NCBI GenBank assembly: GCA_035493895.1
Contig: DATJHM010000228.1
Coordinates: 1-64,000, forward strand
DNA: 64,000 nt
DNA from: DATJHM01 sp035493895
GTDB lineage: Bacteria > Chloroflexota > Ktedonobacteria > Ktedonobacterales > Ktedonobacteraceae
Direction of reading: 5' to 3'
Part shown: positions 44,336 through 52,885 of the stretch, piece by piece
How positions within the stretch are numbered: the stretch's first letter is position 1
Layout of the letters: the number at the start of each line of letters is the position of its first letter
Made by a program: the position numbers and the translations under genes
The notes under the pieces: model-generated
What the model was told of the DNA's origin: nothing
What the model saw: only the letters and a program-made list of their open reading frames with translations
The model's database searches: none

Positions 44336-45037
44336 ATGGAGAATACAGCCACGGTTCTGGTAGTTGATGACGATGAGACTGTGCTTGATCTCATGCGCGA
44401 TTTTCTGGAAGTGGAACATTTTGTCGTAGAGACAGCGCAGGATGCTCGGGAAGCATTGCATGTACTGGAACGTACGCTGGTTGGTTGTATCTTGCTTGAT
44501 GTGATGATGCCTCACCTCTCTGGTTTTGATTTTTGTCGTCAACTGCGTGAGACAAATGATGTCCCGATTCTTTTTTTGAGCGCGAGGCAGAGCGATACTG
44601 ATAAGCTTCGTGGCCTGAGTTTGGGAGGGGATGATTATATTGTGAAATCAGCCATGCCTGCCGAGGTCGTAGCTCGTATCAAAGCGGTCTTACGTCGTAC
44701 GCAAGCACGACCAACCATAGCTCCTTACGCGCAAACGATTCTGGATTTTGGACGGCTGGTGATCAATATTACCGCGCACGAAGTCCGTGTGGATGGACGT
44801 GTTATCTCTCTGGCAGCGCGTGAATTTGCCTTATTGCAGCTTCTGGCTGAGCATCCACGTCAGGTCTTTACACGCGACCAGTTGTTTGAGCATTGCTGGG
44901 GTGAGGTTGGTGATCGCCATACGGTCGCTGTCCATATTGCGCGTATTCGCGAGAAGGTTCAGCCGGACCCCGCGCATCCAGGTTATATTACTACGGTGTG
45001 GGGCGTCGGCTATCGCTTTGAAGGGAGGGTGCGATGA
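44336..45037 (+). CDS. OmpR-family response regulator
   Basis: A 233-residue regulator: receiver VLVVDDDETVLDLMRDFLE, phospho-acceptor Asp in CILLDVMMPHLSGFDFC near residue 54, and winged helix at about 130-230 (VISLAAREFALLQLLAEHP, RDQLFEHCWGEVGDRHTVAVHIARIREKV). After the conserved receiver Lys the usual Pro-Phe is Ser-Ala (DDYIVKSAMPAEV), an uncommon change next to the output face. GAGGAT precedes the ATG. It overlaps the kinase gene by 4 bp. Confidence 0.93.
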   Translation: MENTATVLVVDDDETVLDLMRDFLEVEHFVVETAQDAREALHVLERTLVGCILLDVMMPHLSGFDFCRQLRETNDVPILFLSARQSDTDKLRGLSLGGDDYIVKSAMPAEVVARIKAVLRRTQARPTIAPYAQTILDFGRLVINITAHEVRVDGRVISLAAREFALLQLLAEHPRQVFTRDQLFEHCWGEVGDRHTVAVHIARIREKVQPDPAHPGYITTVWGVGYRFEGRVR

Positions 45038-46389
45038 GACCACTTTCCTTGCGTCTCTGCCTCGTTGTGGCTTTAGTACTGATTGTGATTGTGGCTTTCT
45101 TCTCAACGGAGGGACCAGCATTACTCCTCTCGCAGGGAACGGTACAGGAGCAGCACAACAGCGCAGTTCTCACGGCTCTGCTGGCCGACAATGCACACTG
45201 GACTGATCCGGCATGGCAGAAAGAGTTAACCGCGCAGCTCTCTGTCCGGAATATGGCAGTCGTCATACGCAATGCTGCCGGGCAAGCGGTATATCATGCT
45301 GGTGTCTATAATCAGAATGAGCCAATGTTTCAAGAGATTGTGGTCACAGATGGGACAGGCCAGATCGGAACTGCGTTTCTGTATGAGTGCACACCACTTG
45401 CGCGCGTGGTGCAACAATGGTTACTGGTTGGCCTGATTGTCCTCTTCCTGACACTGGCTGGCGTGGTCTGTTTTATTGTCTTGACGGTTCTTAAACCGCT
45501 GTCCGCGCTCGCGCAGGCGGCACACCGCGTTGCGCAGAATGACCTCGATTTCCATTTGCCGGTGACATATGTGCGTGAGGTCGCAAAAGTTTGCGAGTCG
45601 TTCAATATAATGCGCGAGGCGCTGCGTGAATCCTTGACGCGCCAGGCCGAAGTCGAGCAGGAGCGCCGCATCTTTATCAGCGCTATCGCGCATGATTTGC
45701 GTACGCCGCTTTTTTCCTTGCGCGGCTATCTGGATGGATTGGGGAGTGGCCTGGCGCAGACGCCTGCGAAGGCTCACAAGTATCTGGCGGTGTGCCAGGC
45801 GAAAGCCGCAACACTGGAGCGATTGATCAGTGACCTTTTTGCCTACACGCAACTTGAGTATCTGGAGCAGGTACCCCGGCGAGAAGCGCTGGAAATCAAT
45901 ACGCTGATTACCCATATTCTCGAAAGCCTGGAGCCGCAGGTAAAGAATCGAGGGGTCGTCCTTATTCCTGAAGCACCAGCGATTTCCTGTATTGTGCAGG
46001 TTGATGCTCATCTCCTCACGCGCGTCTTTGAGAACTTGCTGGACAATGCTTTACGCTATACGCCTGCTGGTGGCTCGATTTCTGTGCGCTGGTATCCTGA
46101 GGGTAATCGCCTGGTCTTTACCGTGAGCGATACTGGACCTGGCATTATGCCCGCGGATCTGCCCCATCTCTTTACTCCGCTGTACCGTGGCGATCCCTCA
46201 CGCAATGCCAATACTGGGAGTGCGGGTTTAGGTTTGACGATTGCACAGCGTATTTTGCGTGCCCATGGTGGAGACCTGACTGCCGCCAACGCTGCATCTG
46301 GTGGAGCCGTCTTTACCGGCTCATTTACTTACAAAGAGTGGAATGTCAAGCCTGCTCATGCCCGCACGATGAGCGTTAAGTATGCTTGA
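45034..46389 (+). CDS. Membrane sensor histidine kinase
   Basis: A 451-residue kinase. The first membrane helix (about residues 5-24), a periplasmic part of about 100 residues, and a second helix (about 130-152) lead to a HAMP domain (155-205), HisKA (IFISAIAHDLRTPLFSLRGYLDGL near 215-238) and HATPase (FENLLDNALRYTPAGG, VSDTGPGIMP, GSAGLGLTIAQRILRAHGG). All catalytic boxes are intact. The ATG overlaps the stop of the response regulator (ATGA), so the two form one operon. Confidence 0.93.
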   Translation: MRPLSLRLCLVVALVLIVIVAFFSTEGPALLLSQGTVQEQHNSAVLTALLADNAHWTDPAWQKELTAQLSVRNMAVVIRNAAGQAVYHAGVYNQNEPMFQEIVVTDGTGQIGTAFLYECTPLARVVQQWLLVGLIVLFLTLAGVVCFIVLTVLKPLSALAQAAHRVAQNDLDFHLPVTYVREVAKVCESFNIMREALRESLTRQAEVEQERRIFISAIAHDLRTPLFSLRGYLDGLGSGLAQTPAKAHKYLAVCQAKAATLERLISDLFAYTQLEYLEQVPRREALEINTLITHILESLEPQVKNRGVVLIPEAPAISCIVQVDAHLLTRVFENLLDNALRYTPAGGSISVRWYPEGNRLVFTVSDTGPGIMPADLPHLFTPLYRGDPSRNANTGSAGLGLTIAQRILRAHGGDLTAANAASGGAVFTGSFTYKEWNVKPAHARTMSVKYA

Positions 46390-46453
46390 GGCTCTGGATT
46401 TTCCCATCTCTTATCATTGTAGCTTGCTCTATGTATCTCGTTATCTGGCTTCT

Positions 46454-47044
46454 CTATTCTTCTAAAAACTCATCATCATCTATCGGCACCCTTACCCGCT
46501 CGTAGATAGCCGTGAAGGGAATGTGGATATCCAGGCTCTCTAATTCGACGGTTTGTCCTGGATAATAGCGGCGATAGGTCCATGTTGCTCCATTGCGCCT
46601 GTAGATTTCTACCATTTGACGTTGTGTGCTGATCAACATATATTCTTGCATGCTCGGAAGTTCTTGATAGTAAGAGAATTTCTGGACGCGGTCATATAAC
46701 TCAGTGGTAGGAGAAAGAATTTCTACGATCAGATGTGGAGAGCGCAAGATTTCATTCAGTCCTTCGCTATCTGCCACATCACAACTGACGACGACGTCCG
46801 GGTACACATAGCGTCTCCTACTGAGTTGCACACGCATGTCTGAATTGAAAACACGACAGGGACCGGATTGCAATTGCTCATTGAGCAGATGTATCATATT
46901 TACTGCCAATAAGGAATGTGCTGCTGTTCCCCCCGCGAGCGCATACGCATACCCATCGATGTATTCATAGCGTATTTCGCTTGTCTGATCAAGTTTGAGA
47001 TATTCTTCAACGCTTATTTTTTGCTGTTGTGGGTGTTCAACCAC
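46454..47044 (-). CDS. Uma2-family (DUF820) putative endonuclease
   Basis: The second DUF820 gene in the window, 196 residues. Motifs are ISVEEYLKLDQTSEIRYEYIDGYAYA near the start, RYVYPDVVVSCD near residue 92, and PHLIVEILSPTTELYDRVQKF near 113, the P-D and E-x-x-S-P parts of the PD-(D/E)XK-like site. A GTG start at 47044 is favoured by AAAGGAGCC about 9 bases before; the frame also opens at an ATG seven codons earlier that lacks a good site. The family function is not established. Confidence 0.85.
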   Translation of the reverse strand: MVEHPQQQKISVEEYLKLDQTSEIRYEYIDGYAYALAGGTAAHSLLAVNMIHLLNEQLQSGPCRVFNSDMRVQLSRRRYVYPDVVVSCDVADSEGLNEILRSPHLIVEILSPTTELYDRVQKFSYYQELPSMQEYMLISTQRQMVEIYRRNGATWTYRRYYPGQTVELESLDIHIPFTAIYERVRVPIDDDEFLEE

Positions 47045-47175
47045 GATTGAGGCTCCTTTATGCACACTACCATCATCACCAACGGCTTCATTCCACTAGT
47101 TTCAGTATAGCATATTTTTACGCCCGATTTCTTCCCAAAAACCACCTGTACTGTTTTTCGGCTGACGTGATCCTT

Positions 47176-47389
47176 CGTAGAGGCGCAGACAAGCGGCAAT
47201 GTCACGGAAATAAGCTTGTATCCGGTGCCCATCGACCCCATCCCCGTAGAGTCGCTGCTTGTCGGCGACCGGGGTTGACCACCTCCCATCTCGTCGTTGG
47301 CCCGGTCGCAGATAAACGGGCGACTCTACGGGAATTGAGGGGAGATTCGCCTTATTTGCGTGACATTGCAGACAAGCCGCGCCTCTACG
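47176..47389. repeat. Dispersed palindromic repeat, copy B
   Basis: Outer arms CGTAGAGGCGC at 47176-47186 and GCGCCTCTACG at 47379-47389 are perfect inverted repeats. Inside each lies a GCAGACAAGC core and a GTGACATTGC / GCAATGTCAC segment, and another CCCGTAGAGTCGC / GCGACTCTACGGG inverted pair lies in the middle. It is the largest copy of the family that also occurs at 12.7, 57.7 and 58.0 kb. Confidence 0.85.
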
Positions 47390-47511
47390 GTGAATGAGGG
47401 GTGGCCTATGTAGGTTGATGTGTATGGAATTGCGCTTGATGCCAAGCTATGTCCCCTATCGAGTGGATATGCAGGCAGGCAGTGATGGCGAGCTGGTGAG
47501 GTGCGAGCCAG

Positions 47512-47540
47512 TGGCATACCTGGTGGTCTCGTGTTATAAT
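47512..47540 (+). promoter_or_regulatory. Candidate promoter of the redox cluster
   Basis: A perfect TATAAT at 47535-47540, with TGGCAT 17 bp upstream at 47512-47517 as a weak -35. The NuoB-like start codon lies about 108 bp downstream. Confidence 0.5.
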
Positions 47541-47647
47541 AGGGCAGGCGGAATGTACAAAACATAACCTCACGTTTTATGTTACACCCTGCTATTATCA
47601 CAACCGAGCAATAGGTGCTGCTAAACCTTTGCATAGGAGTTATTATT

Positions 47648-48250
47648 ATGAGCAGCGATATAAAGGGAAAAGGGAGTGCGTCAGGGCTCAAAGGTCGGCG
47701 CACACCAGTGCCATTGTCAATGGCATCTGGCCCTCATGAATATGTCCCAGGGGATCAAGAACTGCCGGTTCAGCTCACCAGCCTTGCTGATATGTTACAG
47801 TGGGCGCAGAACTGGGCTCGTTCAAAGTCGGTATGGCCGTTAGGATACGGCCTGGCTTGCTGCGCTATTGAGATGATGGCTTCTGCTCAGTCACACTATG
47901 ACCTGTCACGTTTTGGTTCTGAAGTCTTCCGTTCGAGCCCGCGCCAGGCTGATTTAATGATTGTTGCTGGAACTGTCTCGGTGAAAATGGGTCCGCGTCT
48001 ACGTTTGCTATGGGAGCAGATGCCAGACCCGAAGTGGGTGCTCAGTATGGGGCAATGTGCCAACTCTGGCGGCGAATTCTATGATAGCTATTATACCGTC
48101 CAGGGTGTAGATACCATTGTCCCGGTGGATGTGTATGTGCCAGGTTGTCCTCCTCGACCAGAAGCATTGATCGAAGGTATTCTCAAACTGCGAGAAAAGA
48201 TACAGAAGCAAGGTCTGAAGATTCGTGGTGAGAAGGAGATAGAGGTATAA
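47648..48250 (+). CDS. NuoB-like iron-sulfur subunit (20 kDa family)
   Basis: A 200-residue protein of the NuoB/hydrogenase small-subunit family, which carries the N2-type [4Fe-4S] cluster. Cluster ligands are visible in LACCAIEMMASAQSHYDL (tandem Cys near residue 78), SMGQCANSGGEFYDSY (near 140) and VPGCPPRPEALIEGIL (near 169). A 45-residue disordered N-terminus is extra. TAGGAG precedes the ATG. It starts a four-gene cluster that has no NuoC, NuoD or membrane subunits, so it is not a complete complex I module. Confidence 0.9.
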   Translation: MSSDIKGKGSASGLKGRRTPVPLSMASGPHEYVPGDQELPVQLTSLADMLQWAQNWARSKSVWPLGYGLACCAIEMMASAQSHYDLSRFGSEVFRSSPRQADLMIVAGTVSVKMGPRLRLLWEQMPDPKWVLSMGQCANSGGEFYDSYYTVQGVDTIVPVDVYVPGCPPRPEALIEGILKLREKIQKQGLKIRGEKEIEV

Positions 48251-48253
48251 GCT

Positions 48254-48994
48254 ATGCGAGGAATTCTGGAAGGTATGGGCCTGACGTTCAGCCATCTATT
48301 TCGGCCGAAAGTCACGCGCCTCTACCCATACGAGAAGCCGAAGTTGCCTCCGCGCAGCCGAGGACTGATTCAACTGATCGCTCAGGAAGGTCTAAAGACA
48401 GAATTCAACTTGAAGTGTGAAGCCTGTCTTCTTTGTGAAAAGGCCTGTCCACCACGTGCTATCACGATCGAGTATGAGCCATTGAATGAGTGGAAAGAGC
48501 GTCCCTGGTACCAATCCTATATCCGCGAGGGAGCAGAGAAGTTCACGCCACGCAAGATCACACCGGCAAGCGGTTCCCCCAAAGCAGGCTTCTACAAAAC
48601 GCGCATCTCTGAGTACGCAGTAGACTACTTTAACAAGCCAGTCTCGCCCTGCGTCGCCACGCCCGTCAAAGACCATCTGGAGCCAGCCATCAATCTTAGC
48701 AAAGTTGACGAATTGCTGGAGAGCTGGTCCTACGAGGCCAGTGCGTTGCCTGGGTTGCTGGACGCGATCATGAGCCACTATGGCTATCTGCCGTTGCCAG
48801 CTGCTAAGCGCGTGGTGCAGGCCAGAGGCGTCGACCTTAGCGACGTATTCGGCATTGCGACCATGAGTCCAAAATTCAAGCCAGCTCCTGCCGTCAAAGG
48901 TGTCAAGCGAGAAGATCAGCCTGAGCGCGGTCTCGCCCCGGACAAGCGCGGCGTATGGGGAAATATTAACCATGTGAGGCAGCCATATGCCTAG
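48254..48994 (+). CDS. Ferredoxin-like / NuoE N-domain fusion protein
   Basis: A 246-residue chimera. The N-terminal half resembles NuoI (GLTFSHLFRPKVTRLYPYEKP ... RGLIQL) and holds a single [4Fe-4S] motif, CEACLLCEKACPPRAI, near residues 55-70 instead of the usual two. The C-terminal half (from about 135) matches the helical N-terminal domain of NuoE/HydA-type 24-kDa subunits: KVDELLESWSYEASALPGLLDAIMSHYGYLPLPAAKRVVQARGVDLSDVFGIATMSPKF. The thioredoxin-like [2Fe-2S] domain that should follow is missing. The end is a short basic tail. It lies 3 bp after the NuoB-like gene and overlaps the NuoF-like gene by 8 bp. Confidence 0.82.
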   Translation: MRGILEGMGLTFSHLFRPKVTRLYPYEKPKLPPRSRGLIQLIAQEGLKTEFNLKCEACLLCEKACPPRAITIEYEPLNEWKERPWYQSYIREGAEKFTPRKITPASGSPKAGFYKTRISEYAVDYFNKPVSPCVATPVKDHLEPAINLSKVDELLESWSYEASALPGLLDAIMSHYGYLPLPAAKRVVQARGVDLSDVFGIATMSPKFKPAPAVKGVKREDQPERGLAPDKRGVWGNINHVRQPYA

Positions 48995-50309
48995 TTTTGA
49001 AAATACCTACCATATCTTGCCGCGTGAAAGTATCAGCACCCTTGCGAGCTATCGTGAGCATGGGGGCTATGCTGCGTTGGAGAAAGCGCTGAAGCAGCAA
49101 TCGCCCGAGCAAGTGGTACAATCAGTAATTGACGCCAGATTGCGTGGACTGGGTGGCGCTGGCCGTCTGGCTGGCGAGAAGTGGCGTATCGTACGCCGCA
49201 CACAAGATGACCAGAAATACGTAATCTGTAATGCCTACGATGCCGATCATCGTTCGCTTGCGGCGCGTCTGCTCTTAGAGCGCAATCCGCACCAGGTGAT
49301 CGAAGGAATCCTGCTTGCCGCGTATGCGGTAGGGGCGTCCGAGGCGTATCTTTTCACGCGTAGCCTGTATCAGACAGGAGTCGAGACCCTGCAAGCGGCC
49401 CTGCGCGAGGCAACTGCTGCCAATCTGGTGGGGCGTGATATTCTGGGGACCGATTTTAGCTGCACGATTAACGTGGTGGCTGCCGATATGGGCTTTATGG
49501 GTGGCGAAGAGACGGTGCAGATGGCCCTGATCAAGGGGCGTCGTGGCATGCCGGAACAGCGTCCCCCTTTCCCTGCGCAGTATGGTTTATGGGATAAGCC
49601 GACGGCCATCAATAACGTCGAGACGCTGGCGAATGTGCCAGTGATCGTGCGCGATGGTCCAGCTCCCTTCGTCAGCGCGGGAAGTAAGAATACCGGTGGC
49701 ACAAAAATTGTCAGCGTCTATGATTTTGCGCAGGGAAGCGAGCCGGTCGCGCTTGAGGTTGGTTTCGGGACGCCACTACGCCAGATCCTGGCGCAGGCGG
49801 GACTGAAGCGTTCGGAAGCTGACACGCGTGCAATCGTGGTTGGTGGAGCCGAGGGTGGCGCACTGCCATTTTCGTTGCTCGATACCCCCTATGATTTTGA
49901 TGCCATTGAAGAGCAGGGCGCGATTATCGGATCGAGCGTCATCGAACTGCTGCCAGTTGATACCTGTATGGTTGCCTGGTCGATGGAGCGGAGCCGTTAT
50001 CTCAGTCAAGAATCCTGCGGGAAATGCGTACCCTGTCGCCTGGGAACCAAGCGTATCACCGGGTTACTCGAAGGAATCGTCAGTGACCTGGGAGTGAATG
50101 GTGATCTGGATGTGTTGGACGAGTTTGGGGGATATGTCACCAATGGTTCGCTCTGTGGCTTTGGGGTGCAGGCGAGCAATCCGTTGAAGACCGCGAGGAG
50201 ATACTGGCCTGAGCATTTCACGATGCATATTCAGGAATTGCAGTGTCCTACGGGCACCTGTGTTCCCGTGCGCTCTCACCGCTTTGTCACAAAGCATGTC
50301 CTGCCTTAG
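48987..50309 (+). CDS. NuoF-like flavoprotein (51 kDa family) with altered FMN loop
   Basis: A 440-residue member of the NADH-binding 51-kDa family. Conserved parts are RGLGGAGRLAGEKW near residue 53, MGGEETVQMALIKGRRGMPEQRPPFPAQYGLWDKPTAINNVETLANVP near 171-217, and the N3-cluster motif ESCGKCVPCRLGT near 341 with the fourth Cys in SLCGFGV near 387. The usual FMN/NADH loop CNADEGxPGxxxDR reads CNAYDADHRSLAAR near residue 79, so several acidic and glycine positions are lost. The 4Fe-4S site is intact. Flavin or nucleotide preference may therefore differ. Confidence 0.87.
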   Translation: MPSFENTYHILPRESISTLASYREHGGYAALEKALKQQSPEQVVQSVIDARLRGLGGAGRLAGEKWRIVRRTQDDQKYVICNAYDADHRSLAARLLLERNPHQVIEGILLAAYAVGASEAYLFTRSLYQTGVETLQAALREATAANLVGRDILGTDFSCTINVVAADMGFMGGEETVQMALIKGRRGMPEQRPPFPAQYGLWDKPTAINNVETLANVPVIVRDGPAPFVSAGSKNTGGTKIVSVYDFAQGSEPVALEVGFGTPLRQILAQAGLKRSEADTRAIVVGGAEGGALPFSLLDTPYDFDAIEEQGAIIGSSVIELLPVDTCMVAWSMERSRYLSQESCGKCVPCRLGTKRITGLLEGIVSDLGVNGDLDVLDEFGGYVTNGSLCGFGVQASNPLKTARRYWPEHFTMHIQELQCPTGTCVPVRSHRFVTKHVLP

Positions 50310-50345
50310 TTCAATTAGCTTGCTCGTTAGAGGAAGAAAGTACAC

Positions 50346-52754
50346 ATGGCAATATCAATCCGAGATAATTTCTCGCCAGTCACTCAGGAATCGCAACTGC
50401 CAATGGTGCGCAATGATGTTGGTCATCCCAGCTTCACCGTCACCATTGACGGCAAGGTCATGCAGGCCTACGAGGGCCAGACAATCTTGAGCGTGGCGAT
50501 TGATAATGGAATCACAGATATTCCAAATCTCTGCAATGATGAGAAGCTGGAGCCAACCTCTGCCTGTCGTATGTGCCTGGTGCATATCGAAGGCGTAGAT
50601 CGTCCCCTGCCTTCCTGTAATACCGCTGCATTGCCCGGCATGTCGGTGCAGACGAACTCAGATGAGCTTTTCCACATTCGCCGTACGAACCTGGAAATGA
50701 TGCTCTCCGATCACAATGCCTACTGTCAGCCACCCTGTCAGGTGGATTGCCCGACCCACATCGATATCCCTGGCTATCTGGAATTGATCGCGAAGGGTTC
50801 GATGAAAGAGGCTGCGCGTCTGGTCAAAGAGGTGCTGCCATTCCCCTTTATTCTTGGCCTGACCTGTCCGGCTCCCTGTCAGAAGGCCTGCCGTCGCGCT
50901 CTGGTCGAAGAAGAGATCGCCATTTGTCGTATGCATGGACATGCCGCAGAGTACTCGTTGCTTGATCCGCCCGTGCCTTATTTAAAAGACCCGGCAACAG
51001 GGAAGCGCGTCGCCGTTGTGGGAGCCGGTCCTGCTGGACTCTCCTGTGCATACTATCTTGCGCTACGCGGCCATAGTGTCAAAGTGTTTGATATGCAGCC
51101 GCAGCCAGGTGGCATGTTGCGCTACGGTATTCCTGAGTATCGTTTGCAGAAGGATATGATGGACCGCGAGATTGATGGCGTCTGGGATCTGGGTGTAGAG
51201 TTCCAGGCGAACGTCAAACTGGGCGTGGACTTTACCGTCGATGATCTGTTCGCGCAGGGCTATGATGCGGTTTATCTGGCAATTGGTTGTTGGACCAGCA
51301 ATCCGTTGAAAGTTCCTGGTGACGACGCGGAAGGTGTGGTCAACGCCATCTCGTATCTGGGTGAGAAGGTCGAAGGCAAGTCCGTGCCGGTGCGTGAGGG
51401 GGACGAAGTGATCGTCATTGGTGGTGGTTTCACCGCATTTGACTGCACACGTACTTCGTTGCGTCTGGGCGCGAAAGTGCACACGACCTACTATCGTACC
51501 CGTAAAGACATGGGTGCGACAAGCGAAGAGATTGAAGACGGTGAGGCCGAGGGCGCAACCCTGCACGTTGGCCTTGCGCAGAAGCAGATCATGGTGAAGG
51601 ATGGCAAGGTCGTTGGCGTTGAGTATCAGCGTACCAAACCAGGTGAGCCGGATGCCAGTGGCCGCCGTCGCCCGGTGCCCGTCCCCGGTTCAGAGTTCAC
51701 GATCGACTGCAATACCGTCATTCCCGCCATCGGTCAGGCCGTGGATACGAAGGTGCTGGACGATAAGCAGGGAGTGAAGTGGACAAAGTGGAAGACGATT
51801 CAGACCAATCCACATAACTTCATGGCTGATCGCGAAGGTGTTTTTGCTGGTGGCGACTGCCAGATGGGCGCAAAGACGATCATCGAGTGTGTTGCGCAAG
51901 GCAAGCTCGGTGCTCGTTCGATCCATTCCTTCCTGATGGGTGAGGATATGAAAGAGGTTGCGCGCCGCCTGGAGTTGGAGGAGCGTAAGCCGGATCTCTT
52001 CGACATCGTCCCTTACAAGCCCTACGAGCCCAAGGTGAAGATGCCGATGCTGCCATACGAAGATCGCGCTCGCAACTTCCGCATCATTGAGATGGGTTAT
52101 CTCAAAGAGCAGGCGGAGCGTGAGGCCGGTCGTTGTTTGCAGTGCGCCTGTCCTGCTGCCGGTCAGTGCGACTTGCAGAAGTACAGCATCGAGCATGGTC
52201 TCGCCGACAACCGTTTCCACGACGGAGAAGCCAGCGATTACCATGACTACGAAGTCGATCTGTCGCATAGCTTCATTTTGCGTGACCCCAACAAGTGCAT
52301 CAACTGCACACAATGTGTGCGCGTCTGCCACGACGTGATCGGTCCTGACTGCTACGGTATGTTTGGTAAGGGCTTCGATACGATTGTCTCGACCCCCTTC
52401 AACGTCTCCCTGCACGATACGGACTGTGTCTCCTGCGGCGCGTGTGCGCAGGTCTGCCCGACCGGTTCGTTGATGATGGCCGAGCGCAACCTTGCGCGCT
52501 ACGCCTTTGCGCTTGACCGCTGTATCTTCTGCGGTGACTGCGTCGAGGTCTGCCCTCACGGTGCACTGGGTGAGACACCCAACTTCGAGCTTTCGTTCTT
52601 CGATCGCTTCGGTGACGACGTCACTCTGGAGAAGGAAGATCTGGCGAATGCACCAAACTACCTGGTGCGTCAGCGCCTGCCTCGCGGCAAGAAGAGCCTG
52701 CCAGTGATGAGCCCGCTCGTGCGCCCATTGCCTGCTCGCGGTATCCGCGAGTAA
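50346..52754 (+). CDS. NuoG-GltD-ferredoxin multidomain flavoprotein
   Basis: An 802-residue electron-transfer protein. Residues about 28-105 are a NuoG-type [2Fe-2S] domain (LCNDEKLEPTSACRMCLVHIEG ... LPSCNT). Residues 120-190 carry GltD-like cysteines (YCQPPCQVDCPTHIDIPGYL, CPAPCQKACRRA). The FAD dinucleotide fold VVGAGPAGLSCAYYLALRG is near 224, and the NAD(P) fold VIGGGFTAFDCTRTSLRLG near 356. A CLQCACPAAGQCDLQ site lies near 597. Three C-terminal ferredoxin motifs follow (CINCTQCVRVCH, CVSCGACAQVCPTG, CIFCGDCVEVCPHG). AGAGGAAG precedes the ATG. It is followed by an intrinsic terminator. Confidence 0.9.
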   Translation: MAISIRDNFSPVTQESQLPMVRNDVGHPSFTVTIDGKVMQAYEGQTILSVAIDNGITDIPNLCNDEKLEPTSACRMCLVHIEGVDRPLPSCNTAALPGMSVQTNSDELFHIRRTNLEMMLSDHNAYCQPPCQVDCPTHIDIPGYLELIAKGSMKEAARLVKEVLPFPFILGLTCPAPCQKACRRALVEEEIAICRMHGHAAEYSLLDPPVPYLKDPATGKRVAVVGAGPAGLSCAYYLALRGHSVKVFDMQPQPGGMLRYGIPEYRLQKDMMDREIDGVWDLGVEFQANVKLGVDFTVDDLFAQGYDAVYLAIGCWTSNPLKVPGDDAEGVVNAISYLGEKVEGKSVPVREGDEVIVIGGGFTAFDCTRTSLRLGAKVHTTYYRTRKDMGATSEEIEDGEAEGATLHVGLAQKQIMVKDGKVVGVEYQRTKPGEPDASGRRRPVPVPGSEFTIDCNTVIPAIGQAVDTKVLDDKQGVKWTKWKTIQTNPHNFMADREGVFAGGDCQMGAKTIIECVAQGKLGARSIHSFLMGEDMKEVARRLELEERKPDLFDIVPYKPYEPKVKMPMLPYEDRARNFRIIEMGYLKEQAEREAGRCLQCACPAAGQCDLQKYSIEHGLADNRFHDGEASDYHDYEVDLSHSFILRDPNKCINCTQCVRVCHDVIGPDCYGMFGKGFDTIVSTPFNVSLHDTDCVSCGACAQVCPTGSLMMAERNLARYAFALDRCIFCGDCVEVCPHGALGETPNFELSFFDRFGDDVTLEKEDLANAPNYLVRQRLPRGKKSLPVMSPLVRPLPARGIRE

Positions 52755-52776
52755 TTGCTCGTCAGAACCTATGGAT

Positions 52777-52816
52777 AAAAGGGGGGCAGAGTGTACAAGC
52801 TCTGACCTCCCTTTTT
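52777..52816 (+). terminator. Intrinsic terminator of the redox cluster
   Basis: AAAAGGGGGGCAGAG and its near-complement CTCTGACCTCCCTTTT form a stem around TGTACAAG, followed by TTTTT. It lies 23 bp after the last stop of the cluster. Confidence 0.78.
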
Positions 52817-52885
52817 CCTATATGACAATGCACATCGGCCAATCGTAGGGAGCATGGGGAGGAGATGCACGATAAAATTGTAAAA

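Larger units (their letters stand above)
47045..47647. other. Repeat-bearing gap upstream of the redox cluster
   Basis: A 603-bp region without a recognised gene. It holds the dispersed repeat (47176-47389) and a promoter candidate at 47512-47540. The rest shows no conserved frame. Confidence 0.6.

Noticed and set aside
47648..52754. Canonical NADH:quinone oxidoreductase (complex I) operon
   Set aside because: NuoC, NuoD and all membrane subunits are absent, and the NuoG, NuoE and NuoI equivalents are altered or fused. The family names are therefore used only as -like.
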